From NCBI GenBank assembly GCA_041650635.1, contig JBAZKV010000006.1, positions 15,291 to 79,290 on the forward strand: 64,000 bases of DNA, given 5' to 3'. Positions within the stretch are counted from its first letter, which is position 1. Each line of letters opens with the position of its first letter. Source of the stretch: Candidatus Margulisiibacteriota bacterium (GTDB taxonomy: Bacteria; Margulisbacteria; WOR-1; JAKLHX01; JBAZKV01). The translations under genes were made by a program, and so were the position numbers. This document shows, in pieces, positions 1 to 7,041 of this stretch. The notes under the pieces were generated by a model. That model did no database searches. It had not been told where the DNA came from and saw only the letters and a list, made by a program, of their open reading frames with translations.

Positions 1-242
1 TCCGGTATTATGACGTTCAAACCCGGACCTGCCGAAAAGTCCGGAGAACGGGCAGCCTAATTAATTAAGCTGCGGCGCCAACATGAGCGAATGAAGGTGC
101 GAAACCTTCAAACCACTGCACATTAGCCATTGCTTGTTTTACGTCAGCATTTATGACGCGCTGCCATTATTTACGAGGAAAGCAGCACCCTCGGCTTGCA
201 CTCCGGGCCCCCAAACCTTTCCGTCGAGACCCTTACAGCCCC
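1..242 (-). ncRNA. ssrA: tmRNA (transfer-messenger RNA), 3' part cut off by window edge
   Basis: Read on the minus strand, the RNA begins near 242 with GGGGCTGTAAGGGTCTCGAC, the typical tmRNA 5' acceptor/D-arm start. The T-arm and CCA end lie beyond base 1, so roughly a third is missing. A tag frame runs from a GCT resume codon at 148-146 to TAA at 67-65. It encodes 27 residues, starting ADVKQAMANV and ending HVGAAA, and is rich in Ala and hydrophobic residues like a degradation tag. The stop lies in a GCAGCTTAATTAATTAGGCTGC hairpin, as in helix 5 of known tmRNAs. The partner gene smpB lies about 700 bp away on the same strand. The resume codon is inferred from alignment of landmarks. Confidence 0.9.
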
Positions 243-310
243 TCGACTCTCCTTCGACTCACTCACTCCGTTCGTTCGCTCAGGATCGCTCGGGGTAAAC
301 CCCCTATTAG
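243..310. repeat. low-complexity CTCA/GTTC-rich spacer, probable dispersed repeat
   Basis: Between the tmRNA 5' end and the upstream gene is a run of CTC/GTTC-like tetramers (about 250-290) ending in a short GGGG-TAAA-CCCC inverted repeat. It resembles the TCGACTC...GCTCAGG sequences dispersed in many bacterial genomes. No -10 box is visible directly before the tmRNA, so its promoter may lie further upstream or the RNA may be processed. Only a genome-wide search could show that the sequence is repeated. Confidence 0.35.
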
Positions 311-766
311 CTACAAATGGATACCTTTGATTTCTTGATCCAATATGGACAGGAAGCCCTTTACCTGGTCCTCGGAAAGTTCGTGTTCAAGGATATCTGC
401 CAGGCCCTGCCAGGCTTGGGCCTCTTCCATCAGGTCCTTGTTGCTTTTTATCTTATCAAGTTCATCTTCTATCTCTTTTTGCAGTTTTCTGTTTGCTTCT
501 TCCATGGCGGCCTGCGGCTCCGAAAGGCCTGTCTCTTTTATGGCCTTTTGAATGACCTCGTCAAAAGAGATCTCCCTTTCCTTTGCATCCTGCGCAAGGG
601 CTGCCATCCTTACCGCAAGGCCCTGCGAATCCATCTGAAAAGGTTCTCTTGAAACTCCTGCCCTTTCCGGGGCCTTGGACTTGGCCGCCTCGCTCGTCTG
701 CTCGGTCTTCTTTGGCTGGTTAGGCGGGACTATCGGCGCCGGTATCGAACCTGGTATCTTTACCAT
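311..766 (-). CDS. hypothetical acidic helical protein, 151 aa
   Basis: I do not recognise this protein. Residues 1-25 are proline-rich (PGSIPAPIVPPNQP). The remainder, from about residue 60, is strongly charged and predicted helical or coiled-coil, with many Glu/Lys heptad-like stretches (KEIEDELDKIKSNKDLMEEA). There is no signal peptide or membrane segment, so it is probably cytoplasmic. The ATG at 766 is preceded by a good Shine-Dalgarno (AGGAAGGGGAT). It starts 12 nt after the preceding small gene and looks cotranscribed with smpB, upstream of ssrA. That placement is suggestive but does not define a function. Confidence 0.65.
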   Translation of the reverse strand: MVKIPGSIPAPIVPPNQPKKTEQTSEAAKSKAPERAGVSREPFQMDSQGLAVRMAALAQDAKEREISFDEVIQKAIKETGLSEPQAAMEEANRKLQKEIEDELDKIKSNKDLMEEAQAWQGLADILEHELSEDQVKGFLSILDQEIKGIHL

Positions 767-778
767 TTTATCCCCTTC

Positions 779-964
779 CTATTTAAGGCTGTCTTTGTTC
801 TGCGCCAGGAGTTTTGCCAGTTTAATGGCATGATAGCTGGAAAAACCCGGGAACTGCCGGTTTATTTCCTGCTCGGCCGCTTTAACCACATCAAGCATGG
901 TTTTCTGGTTTTTGGCCCCTTGTTTTTGAGACGATTGTTTTCCTATTTTAGCCACGCCTGTCAA
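779..964 (-). CDS. small hypothetical protein, about 61 aa
   Basis: This is a short basic-to-neutral protein with a Gln/Lys-rich N-terminus and a helical C-terminal half (VVKAAEQEINRQFPGFSSYH). I know of no family for it. The frame is open from 991, but a strong Shine-Dalgarno (GGGGAGGG) lies 6 nt before a TTG at 964. I therefore chose that start; a GTG at 955 is the alternative. The start overlaps the 3' end of smpB by 17 nt, which suggests translational coupling, and the stop is 12 nt before the next gene. Confidence 0.5.
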   Translation of the reverse strand: MTGVAKIGKQSSQKQGAKNQKTMLDVVKAAEQEINRQFPGFSSYHAIKLAKLLAQNKDSLK

Positions 965-1409
965 CGAGTTCCCTCCCCATTTCCCTGTCAAGGTCCTTCT
1001 TCCTTATGACCTCTTTCTTATCGAACAGTTTTTTGCCTTTTCCCACCCCGAGCTCCACTTTTGCAAAATTGCCCGAAAAGTACATTTTTAAAGGCACTAT
1101 CGCCAGGCGCTTTTCAAAATACCTGGCGGACAGTTTCTTTATTTCCGGCTTAGAAAGGAGGAGCTTTCTCTGCCGCAGAGGGTCCGCCTCATCAGCCCCG
1201 GAAAATTTGTACGGGGTTATGTGCATTCCAAAGACCCAGAGCTCCTCTTTTTCTGGCCTTACAAAGCTCTCTTTTAAGCTGACCCTCCCGGCTCTGACGG
1301 ATTTTACCTCGCCGCCCTTTAACACTATCCCGGCCTCGTACTTTTCCAGGATATGAAGATCATAATAGGCCTTGCGGTTTTCCGCAACTGTTTTATGATA
1401 CTTTGGCAT
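948..1409 (-). CDS. smpB: SsrA-binding protein SmpB
   Basis: SmpB binds the tRNA-like domain of tmRNA and delivers it to stalled ribosomes for trans-translation. The protein shows the family hallmarks: an N-terminal KYHKTVAENRKAYYDLHILE block, the EAGIVLKGGEVKSVRAG barrel strand, and a basic C-terminal tail (GKGKKLFDKKEVIRKKD) that forms a helix in the ribosome. The ATG at 1409 gives 153 aa, the usual family length. An upstream in-frame TTG at 1430 would add seven untypical residues and is rejected. The tmRNA gene lies downstream on the same strand, so both trans-translation partners are clustered. Confidence 0.96.
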   Translation of the reverse strand: MPKYHKTVAENRKAYYDLHILEKYEAGIVLKGGEVKSVRAGRVSLKESFVRPEKEELWVFGMHITPYKFSGADEADPLRQRKLLLSKPEIKKLSARYFEKRLAIVPLKMYFSGNFAKVELGVGKGKKLFDKKEVIRKKDLDREMGRELVDRRG

Positions 1410-1426
1410 TGTATTATAACACCTTG

Positions 1427-2122
1427 TCAAAGGGCCATCAAGGAAATGATGGCCTTCCTTATGGACTCGTTCTCAAGGTCCTGCGAGGCTTCTATTGGAG
1501 CGCCGATATTGATGCGCACGGTACTTGGCCTGATCATATAGCTTCCTTTTTTTTGAATATCAAAACTTCCCGTGATCCCTATCGGAACTATTTTTGCCTT
1601 GTTCTGCAGGGCAAGGAACAGGCTTCCCTTTTTGAACTCCCCCACTTTTCCTTCCCGGCTCCTGGTGCCTTCGGGAAAGACCATGAAGATATCACCTCTG
1701 GAAACTCTTTTTGAAGCCGTTATCAGGGTCCTCATCGCTGCTCTGGGGTCCTTTCTGTCAACCGCGATATCACCCCTTTTGCCCATGTACCAGCCCATGA
1801 TGGGCACTTTGAATAGTTCTTTTTTTACTATAAAACTGAACGGCTTTTTAATGGAAGCCATAAGGCAGGGAATGTCAAAATTGCTCTGGTGGTTGGCAAC
1901 ATATACTTTTGGGCCGTCAAATTCGAGGTTTTGCAGGCCATCTATTTGAACTCTTATCCCGCACAGGCGCAGAAAAAATCCCGCCCAGACCACCGAATTT
2001 TTCCAGTAGATGGTGTTCTTATCCGCTCCAAAGCGGTCCTGTACTATCGCCGAAAGTGTCCAGTAGAACACACCCATCAGGGCCATAAAATAAGCCCATA
2101 AGGTTTTTACAAGTATTGCCAT
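1427..2122 (-). CDS. plsC: 1-acyl-sn-glycerol-3-phosphate acyltransferase (PlsC family)
   Basis: It acylates lysophosphatidic acid in membrane phospholipid synthesis. The acyltransferase motif NHQSNFDIP (H-x4-D) lies near residues 77-85 and the FPEGTRSREG motif near 150. A hydrophobic segment at residues 1-30 should anchor it to the inner membrane. Its 231 aa length is usual. The ATG at 2122 sits 9 nt after a TATATT -10 box with no Shine-Dalgarno, which suggests a leaderless start. It leads the minus-strand group plsC-smpB-orphans. A second, more divergent homologue is at 62428-63141. Confidence 0.93.
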   Translation of the reverse strand: MAILVKTLWAYFMALMGVFYWTLSAIVQDRFGADKNTIYWKNSVVWAGFFLRLCGIRVQIDGLQNLEFDGPKVYVANHQSNFDIPCLMASIKKPFSFIVKKELFKVPIMGWYMGKRGDIAVDRKDPRAAMRTLITASKRVSRGDIFMVFPEGTRSREGKVGEFKKGSLFLALQNKAKIVPIGITGSFDIQKKGSYMIRPSTVRINIGAPIEASQDLENESIRKAIISLMAL

Positions 2123-2131
2123 GGCTATACA

Positions 2132-2160
2132 AATATATCACAAAGAGTGAAATTATTGAA
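2132..2160 (-). promoter_or_regulatory. plsC promoter (leaderless arrangement)
   Basis: On the minus strand a TTCAAT hexamer (2160-2155), a 17-nt spacer and TATATT (2137-2132) precede the plsC ATG at 2122 by only 9 nt. The -35 matches consensus at about half its positions. The start of transcription would fall at or next to the start codon. Confidence 0.5.
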
Positions 2161-2173
2161 TTGCATAGCGATA

Positions 2174-2179
2174 TATAAT
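2174..2179 (+). promoter_or_regulatory. -10 box of the 90-aa Cys-rich gene
   Basis: A consensus TATAAT lies 8 nt before the ATG at 2188, the same spacing as at other putative leaderless starts in this window. No convincing -35 is seen. Confidence 0.4.
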
Positions 2180-2187
2180 TTGGAAGC

Positions 2188-2460
2188 ATGGAAATAACAG
2201 CAGTTGAAAAAGACAGGGAAGTATGCGGCGCCGGAATAAAGAGTAAAGCTCCGCAAGCAAAAAGCTCTCAGGCCAAAAAGTGCAAATACCTTGCAGGTAC
2301 CGATTGCGTGGCGCCCTCGGCCTGGTTCGAGCTCTGCAAGACCTGTCCTTACGGCTATATCTATTGTTTCGGGGCTATTGTGAAGAACCTTTACCAGAAA
2401 ACCGTAGGCCTTGCTATAAACATCCTCCTAAGGGACAAGGACATCAATCGCATTCAATAA
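2188..2460 (+). CDS. small cysteine-rich hypothetical protein, 90 aa
   Basis: I do not recognise the family. Seven cysteines occur: one at residue 13 and six between about residues 31 and 58 (KCKYLAGTDC, LCKTCPYGY, YCFG). This suggests a small zinc or Fe-S site. The N-terminal 30 residues are Lys/Ala/Ser-rich and probably flexible. The C-terminal part is hydrophobic (VGLAINILL) but short for a membrane span. A TATAAT 8 nt before the ATG supports expression. The gene converges on the GspE/PilB-like ATPase and overlaps its 3' end by 17 nt. Reality is likely but not certain. Confidence 0.5.
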   Translation: MEITAVEKDREVCGAGIKSKAPQAKSSQAKKCKYLAGTDCVAPSAWFELCKTCPYGYIYCFGAIVKNLYQKTVGLAINILLRDKDINRIQ

Positions 2461-3529
2461 CTCGCAGCACTTCTTCCCTGGTCGTGAGACCCTCTCCGGC
2501 TTTCTTGAGCCCATCCTCCATCATAGTAAAGATCCCGCATATATCGGCCAGTTCCTCGGGACGGGCTCCTTTGCAGATCACCTGCCTTGCCTTTTCGTCC
2601 ACTTCCAGGAGTTCAAAGATGGAGGTCCTGCCCTTGTAGCCGGAATAGGAACACCCGGGGCACGGAGGGCACTTTCTCCTGACAAGGCGCTGCGATAAGA
2701 CCGCGGTTATTGAAGAAGCGGTCAGATAGGGCTCTATCCCCATATCGATAAGACGCTGGGCCGCGGCGCAGGCAGTTTTTGTGTGCAGGGTGGCAAGAAC
2801 AAGATGCCCCGTCAGCGAGGCGGTCACGGCTATCCTTGCGGTTTCCTCGTCCCTGATCTCGCCGACCATTATGATATCCGGGTCCTGCCGCAGTATTGAG
2901 CGAAGTCCTTTAGAAAAAGTGAGGCCGGTCTTCTCGTTGACAAGGACCTGGGTAATGCCGCAAAGCCGGTATTCCACGGGGTCTTCTATTGTGGTAATGT
3001 TCTTTTCGCAGGAATTGAGCTTGTCCAGAGCCGCATAAAGAGTGGTGGTCTTGCCGCAGCCGGTCGGGCCCGTCACAAGAATAAGTCCGTTGGGTCTTTT
3101 TATGAGGCGCAGAAATCTGGCCAGACAGTCTTTGCCCATTCCCAGCTCTTCCAGCGAAAGCGCTGTGGTGCGGGGATCAAGCAGGCGCACCACAGCTTTT
3201 TCTCCAATGACCGTGGGAAGTATGGAAACCCGTATATCAACATCCTTGCCGTCTATATTAAGGCGCGATCTTCCGTCCTGCGGCAGGCGCGTCTGTCCGA
3301 TGTCAAGATCTACAATGACCTTTATCCTGGCTATAAGTGAAGGCACCATGGAGCGGTGCACGGTAAGAGCCTCGCAAAGAATCCCGTCTATCCTGTACCT
3401 TATCTTGAGCATGGCGTCCTGCGGCTCAAAATGGATATCGGAAGCTTTCTTTTTTACGGCTTTTTCAAGGACATCATCTATCAGCGCCGCGGCGCCGCTG
3501 GATCCCGGTGTTTTTATGAGTTGTTCCAT
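2444..3529 (-). CDS. GspE/PilB-family secretion or pilus assembly ATPase, short form
   Basis: It is a hexameric AAA-like motor for type II secretion or type IV pilus assembly, acting at the inner membrane. It shows the ASDIHFEP N2 domain, Walker A GPTGCGKTTT, the Asp-box region TTIEDPVEYR, Walker B (DPDIIMVGEIRDEET) and the His box LVLATLHTKT. At about 361 aa it lacks the N-terminal MshEN/N1 region of full-length PilB/GspE. Its zinc motif is reduced to KCPPCPGC without the usual long loop. ATG 3529 and TTG 3532 are adjacent possible starts. The pseudopilins at 20.1-21.7 kb are possible clients, though they are not adjacent. Confidence 0.88.
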   Translation of the reverse strand: MEQLIKTPGSSGAAALIDDVLEKAVKKKASDIHFEPQDAMLKIRYRIDGILCEALTVHRSMVPSLIARIKVIVDLDIGQTRLPQDGRSRLNIDGKDVDIRVSILPTVIGEKAVVRLLDPRTTALSLEELGMGKDCLARFLRLIKRPNGLILVTGPTGCGKTTTLYAALDKLNSCEKNITTIEDPVEYRLCGITQVLVNEKTGLTFSKGLRSILRQDPDIIMVGEIRDEETARIAVTASLTGHLVLATLHTKTACAAAQRLIDMGIEPYLTASSITAVLSQRLVRRKCPPCPGCSYSGYKGRTSIFELLEVDEKARQVICKGARPEELADICGIFTMMEDGLKKAGEGLTTREEVLRVIECD

Positions 3530-3749
3530 CAAAATGAAATCCTAAGAGGGCGTAAACATATCCGTTCTGTACCCTAAGACCGTTGAACCTGACCCCTCTT
3601 TCCCTGCAGATCTCCATAAAAAGGTCAAAGACATAGTTGGCCCCTCTTTCTTCAACAAGCCTTTTGTAGGAGAGCTCCGTGAATACCGGGACTTTGTAAA
3701 GATGGAAACCCCTGTCAGAAAGTTCCGGGCTGATGCAGCTTGCTATCAT
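3474..3749 (-). CDS. hypothetical protein, 91 aa, coupled to the GspE/PilB-like ATPase
   Basis: I do not recognise this protein. The frame is open further upstream, but GGGAGGTGA lies 6-8 nt before the ATG at 3749 and fixes the start. The sequence contains a central predicted helix (YKRLVEERGANYVFDLFMEI) and no signal or membrane segment. Its 3' end overlaps the start of the downstream ATPase gene by 56 nt, so the two are probably translated together. The protein could be an accessory of that ATPase, which is inference from position only. Confidence 0.55.
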   Translation of the reverse strand: MIASCISPELSDRGFHLYKVPVFTELSYKRLVEERGANYVFDLFMEICRERGVRFNGLRVQNGYVYALLGFHFDGTTHKNTGIQRRRGADR

Positions 3750-3842
3750 GATTTCACCTCCCGAAAGCATGGATAGCAATTTTGGCGCCAAGCCCCGGGG
3801 ACGAGGGCACAGGGTTTGGTGTGCGGGATTTTTCAACACCTT

Positions 3843-4691
3843 CTACAATAGGAGAGCTTTCTGCGCGGCTTTCATCATGACCTCAACCGGAGCCTCTAAA
3901 CCCGTGAACAGTTTGAAGGAAGCAGCTCCTTGACGCACCAGCATGCCAAGTCCCGTTGCCGCAGCAGCTCCTTTAGCCCTGGCCTTTTTTACCAGGAGCG
4001 TCTGGGACGGGTTATAGACCAGGTCATAGACCGTCTGACGGGGGGAAAATACCGCGCCTTCCGGTACCGGGCAGGCTTCTTCCTGAGGGAACATGCCCAC
4101 GGGAGTGCAGTTTATTATGATGTCAACTTTGCCAAACAGTTCTTCCAGTTCTGTTGGAGATTTTACAGCACTGATAGAGGTCATGGATGTCCCGCTGAGC
4201 TCCTTTGCCAGTTTCTGCGCCTTCTGCGTCTCGACATCATGGGTAAAGACCGCTCCGCAGGCGCTTTTGCAAAGCCCCGCGCAGACCGCTCTTGCACCGC
4301 CGCCCGCCCCCAGCACAAGAGCCATCTTTCCGTCCGGGCTTACGCCGGCATCATGTTTAAGAGAATCCAGAAAGCCGGTCATGTCCGTGTTGTAGCCCAG
4401 CAGTCTGCCGCTTTTGTTGACAACAGTGTTGACCGCCCCGATCAGCCGTGCCTCTTCGTCTATCCCGTCCAGGAACTGCACAACCTTTTCTTTGTAAGGG
4501 ACCGTTACATTGGCCCCTGCGACATCGGGAAGTCTCAGGCTTTCCACCGCCTTTTTCAGGTCCTCTTCCTTTACCTGCCTTGCGAGGTATTCAAAATCCA
4601 GCCCCAGCTTTTTATAGGCGGCATTATGCATCTGAGGCGAGATGCTGTGCTCAACCGGATTCCCAATGAGATAGACGAATTTTCTTGGCAT
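3843..4691 (-). CDS. aroE: shikimate dehydrogenase
   Basis: It reduces 3-dehydroshikimate to shikimate with NADPH in the aromatic amino-acid pathway. Diagnostic motifs are GNPVEHSISPQMHN at the N-terminus, NVTVPYKEKV with the catalytic Lys, IGAVNTVV, GYNTD and the Rossmann GAGGGARA. From the ATG at 4691 the protein is 282 aa, normal for the family. An upstream frame to 4802 would overlap pyrE and adds unrelated residues. A TATAAT box lies 9 nt upstream of the ATG with no Shine-Dalgarno. Other shikimate/tyrosine genes (aroA, tyrA) lie at 8.2-10.4 kb. Confidence 0.96.
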   Translation of the reverse strand: MPRKFVYLIGNPVEHSISPQMHNAAYKKLGLDFEYLARQVKEEDLKKAVESLRLPDVAGANVTVPYKEKVVQFLDGIDEEARLIGAVNTVVNKSGRLLGYNTDMTGFLDSLKHDAGVSPDGKMALVLGAGGGARAVCAGLCKSACGAVFTHDVETQKAQKLAKELSGTSMTSISAVKSPTELEELFGKVDIIINCTPVGMFPQEEACPVPEGAVFSPRQTVYDLVYNPSQTLLVKKARAKGAAAATGLGMLVRQGAASFKLFTGLEAPVEVMMKAAQKALLL

Positions 4692-4700
4692 GCTAGGGAA

Positions 4701-4706
4701 ATTATA
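4701..4706 (-). promoter_or_regulatory. -10 box of aroE (leaderless arrangement)
   Basis: TATAAT read on the minus strand ends 9 nt before the aroE ATG (4691). No good -35 can be assigned at 16-18 nt. The pyrE -10 lies 14 nt away on the other strand. Confidence 0.5.
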
Positions 4707-4720
4707 GCATCCATAAGTGT

Positions 4721-4726
4721 TATAAT
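4721..4726 (+). promoter_or_regulatory. -10 box of pyrE (leaderless arrangement)
   Basis: TATAAT on the plus strand ends 8 nt before the pyrE ATG (4735), and there is no Shine-Dalgarno between them. The -35 is weak. Confidence 0.5.
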
Positions 4727-4734
4727 ACATATAG

Positions 4735-5268
4735 ATGACTTCCGAAAAAGAACAATTAAAAGCTCTCCTCAAGCAAAGAGCCGTCAAAACCGGGCAGTTC
4801 AAGCTTTCTTCGGGCGGAACAAGCGATTTTTATGTTGACTGCAAACAGGCCACTTGCCATCCGCAGGGCTCTTATTTAATAGCCAGGCTTATACTCGGAA
4901 AGATAGCGGGGCTTGATGTGAGATATATTGGAGGAATGACTATAGGCAGCGATCCGATAGCGGCAGCCGTTTCCCTGTTAAGCAGAGATCTAAAAAAACC
5001 CATACCTGCATTCATCGTTCGCAAACAGCAAAAAGAGCACGGGATGAAGAAAGAGATCGAGGGGATCATCGAACCCAATTCGAATGTTGTGATAGTTGAT
5101 GATGTCATAACAAAGGGGACCGCAACCCTGGGGGCTATCGCGGCGGTAGAAAAGATAGGCTGCAAGGTCATAAAAGTGATCTGCGTGGTGGATAGACAGG
5201 AAGGCGGCGACGAAGCCCTTGAGGAGTACGATTATGACCCTATCTTCAAAAAAGAGGAGCTTATCTAG
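4735..5268 (+). CDS. pyrE: orotate phosphoribosyltransferase
   Basis: It joins orotate to PRPP to make OMP in pyrimidine synthesis. The PRPP-binding motif VVIVDDVITKGTA is near residues 121-133. The N-terminal FKLSSGGTSDFYVDCK and the Lys-rich loop RKQQKEHGMKKEIEG are characteristic. At 177 aa it is slightly shorter than enterobacterial PyrE but normal for the bacterial/archaeal short class. Its stop codon shares one base with the GTG start of hisB, so the two genes form an operon that starts at a TATAAT 8 nt before this ATG. Confidence 0.95.
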   Translation: MTSEKEQLKALLKQRAVKTGQFKLSSGGTSDFYVDCKQATCHPQGSYLIARLILGKIAGLDVRYIGGMTIGSDPIAAAVSLLSRDLKKPIPAFIVRKQQKEHGMKKEIEGIIEPNSNVVIVDDVITKGTATLGAIAAVEKIGCKVIKVICVVDRQEGGDEALEEYDYDPIFKKEELI

Positions 5269-5894
5269 TGGCAAAACGCCTAATCAAACTTGAGAGAAAG
5301 ACAAAAGAAACGCATGTAAAAGTGACTTTGAACATTGACGGCACGGGCAAAAGCAACATAATCTATCCGATACCTTTTTTCGGGCACATGTTCACCCTTT
5401 TTGCAAAGCACGGGCTTTTTGACCTTTCGCTGACCGCAAAGGGGGACCTTGAGGTGGACCTTCACCATCTGGTCGAGGATACCGGCATCTGCCTGGGAGA
5501 TGCCTTTCACAAAGCGCTTGGAAAAAAGTTAAAGATCGAGCGGTACGGACACGCGATAATACCGATGGACGAGGCGCTCGCCGAGGTAAGGTCCGCAGTA
5601 GACCTTTCGGGCAGACCGCATCTGACCTTTAATGTAAAGTTCGCAAAGGAACCCGTTTTTGTCATGATAGGCAAAGAAACCGTCCAGCTTTTTCTTGACG
5701 CAGAAATGCTTAGAGAGTTTTTTGAGGCCTTTGCCGTTAAGGCAGGGATCTCTCTACACATAGACCTGATCAGAGGAAAAAACACTCACCACAAGATAGA
5801 GGCGATCTTTAAAGGCTTTGCGGTCGCTTTATCAAGAGCCTGCCAGATCAACCCGCGAAAAAAGGGCGTGCCGTCGACAAAGGGGATATTGTAG
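5268..5894 (+). CDS. hisB: imidazoleglycerol-phosphate dehydratase
   Basis: It dehydrates imidazole-glycerol phosphate in histidine synthesis, using Mn ions. The metal-binding motifs are present: DLHHLVEDTGICLGDA near residue 65 and NTHHKIEAIFK near the C-terminus. The FFGHMFTLFAKHG region aligns with the conserved F-D-H-M segment of the family, but reads FGHM instead of FDHM. It is single-domain, without the HisB phosphatase half seen in enterobacteria. GTG start. No other his gene is in the window, so it is detached from any his operon and coupled to pyrE instead. Confidence 0.92.
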   Translation: MAKRLIKLERKTKETHVKVTLNIDGTGKSNIIYPIPFFGHMFTLFAKHGLFDLSLTAKGDLEVDLHHLVEDTGICLGDAFHKALGKKLKIERYGHAIIPMDEALAEVRSAVDLSGRPHLTFNVKFAKEPVFVMIGKETVQLFLDAEMLREFFEAFAVKAGISLHIDLIRGKNTHHKIEAIFKGFAVALSRACQINPRKKGVPSTKGIL

Positions 5895-5978
5895 AACTCC
5901 TTTCGCATTCTTGCTTTTTGTCTCCCGCTATAATATATTTACTTATAAGCAATATGCCGTTTTGAACGAGGAGATATC

Positions 5979-6443
5979 ATGAAAAACCCTAAGATCGCGG
6001 TCGTAGTGGGCAGCAAATCGGACCTTCCAAAACTCGAAAGCGGAATATCGGTCCTTGAAAGGTTCAGGATCTCTTTCGAGATCATCGTGGCTTCGGCCCA
6101 CAGAAATCCCAGAAAAGTAATGGGGCTTGCAAAGAATGCCGAAAAGAACTATGACCTGCTCATCGCCGGAGCAGGGATGGCAGCGCACCTTCCCGGAGTG
6201 ATCGCTTCCTACACGACACTTCCTGTCATCGGACTGCCTATTTCTTCACAGTCGCTCGGGGGCTTTGACTCTCTATACTCTATCGTCCAGATGCCGCCGG
6301 GCATTCCGGTAGCAACTGTTGCGGTTGACGGAGCCAAAAACGCCGCGATACTGGCCGCGCAGATACTGGCGCTCAAATACACATATCTAAAAAAGGAACT
6401 GCAAAAGATGAAGAAAGAACTAAAGGTTAGAGGGAGAATCTAG
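5979..6443 (+). CDS. purE: N5-carboxyaminoimidazole ribonucleotide mutase
   Basis: It isomerises N5-CAIR to CAIR in purine synthesis. Family motifs are VVGSKSDLP at the N-terminus, ASAHRNPRKV around residue 39, AGAGMAAHLPGVIAS and VIGLPISSQSLGG. The 154 aa length is typical. The ATG is preceded by GAGGAG, and a TATAAT lies further upstream at 5929-5934. The gene is monocistronic and is followed by a GC-rich hairpin. No purK is visible nearby. Confidence 0.95.
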   Translation: MKNPKIAVVVGSKSDLPKLESGISVLERFRISFEIIVASAHRNPRKVMGLAKNAEKNYDLLIAGAGMAAHLPGVIASYTTLPVIGLPISSQSLGGFDSLYSIVQMPPGIPVATVAVDGAKNAAILAAQILALKYTYLKKELQKMKKELKVRGRI

Positions 6444-6446
6444 TAA

Positions 6447-6467
6447 AGACGCCCCGGCGGGGCGTCT
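6447..6467 (+). terminator. hairpin after purE
   Basis: A perfect 9-bp GC-rich stem (AGACGCCCC / GGGGCGTCT) with a GGC loop begins 3 nt after the purE stop. There is no U-tract, so it may act as a 3' stabiliser or an imperfect terminator before cvpA. Confidence 0.6.
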
Positions 6468-6477
6468 CAACCAATAT

Positions 6478-7041
6478 ATGAACTACATCGATATCACCAT
6501 CCTTATCATCCTTGCCTTTTCTACCCTGCGCGGACTGATGAGGGGGCTCATCAGGGCTGTCTTTGACATCATGGCCTTTGTTTTCTCCATCTGGCTGGGA
6601 GCCCTGTGGTACAGAGAGCTGTCCTTATATCTGACCAATTACATGAAATTGCCGGGAAATATCATATATACAATAGCTTTTGTGCTTATCTTTATCGGCG
6701 TCTATCTGGTCACAGCCTTTGCCGGCGGCTTCCTTCACAAACTTGTAGGAAGAGGCATACTGGGACCTCTTAATCTTCTCGGAGGGGCGCTCATCGGAGC
6801 GGCAAAAGGCATCATCATGGTCTGGATAGTCCTGCAGTTAACGGTCTTGTTCCCTCTGCCCAAAGAAGCCCTGTCCCAGATGGACACTTCAAAAGGCATC
6901 AAAGCGCTCAAGCCGGCGCTGGAATACACCTCAGGGATCATCTTTAAGATGGCGCCAAAAGATATGTACAACTTTAATAAGTTTATACCTGCATTATCTG
7001 ACAGCCCCTCGCCTGCAGATAGCGGAAGCAAAAAGAAATGA
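6478..7041 (+). CDS. CvpA family membrane protein
   Basis: This is an inner-membrane protein with four predicted membrane segments (about residues 5-25, 28-45, 62-85, 97-122) in the CvpA/colicin V production arrangement. The family's role is poorly defined and is often linked to envelope stress or purine genes. Here it follows purE, as in several bacteria where cvpA neighbours purF. The C-terminus is polar and ends in GSKKK. Its 3' end overlaps the next gene by ATGA. Function beyond the family level is not known. Confidence 0.8.
   Translation: MNYIDITILIILAFSTLRGLMRGLIRAVFDIMAFVFSIWLGALWYRELSLYLTNYMKLPGNIIYTIAFVLIFIGVYLVTAFAGGFLHKLVGRGILGPLNLLGGALIGAAKGIIMVWIVLQLTVLFPLPKEALSQMDTSKGIKALKPALEYTSGIIFKMAPKDMYNFNKFIPALSDSPSPADSGSKKK

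Noticed and set aside
153..338. Plus-strand open frame over the tmRNA
   Set aside because: It lies on the opposite strand of a clear tmRNA and its 5' flank, with no Shine-Dalgarno or family match.
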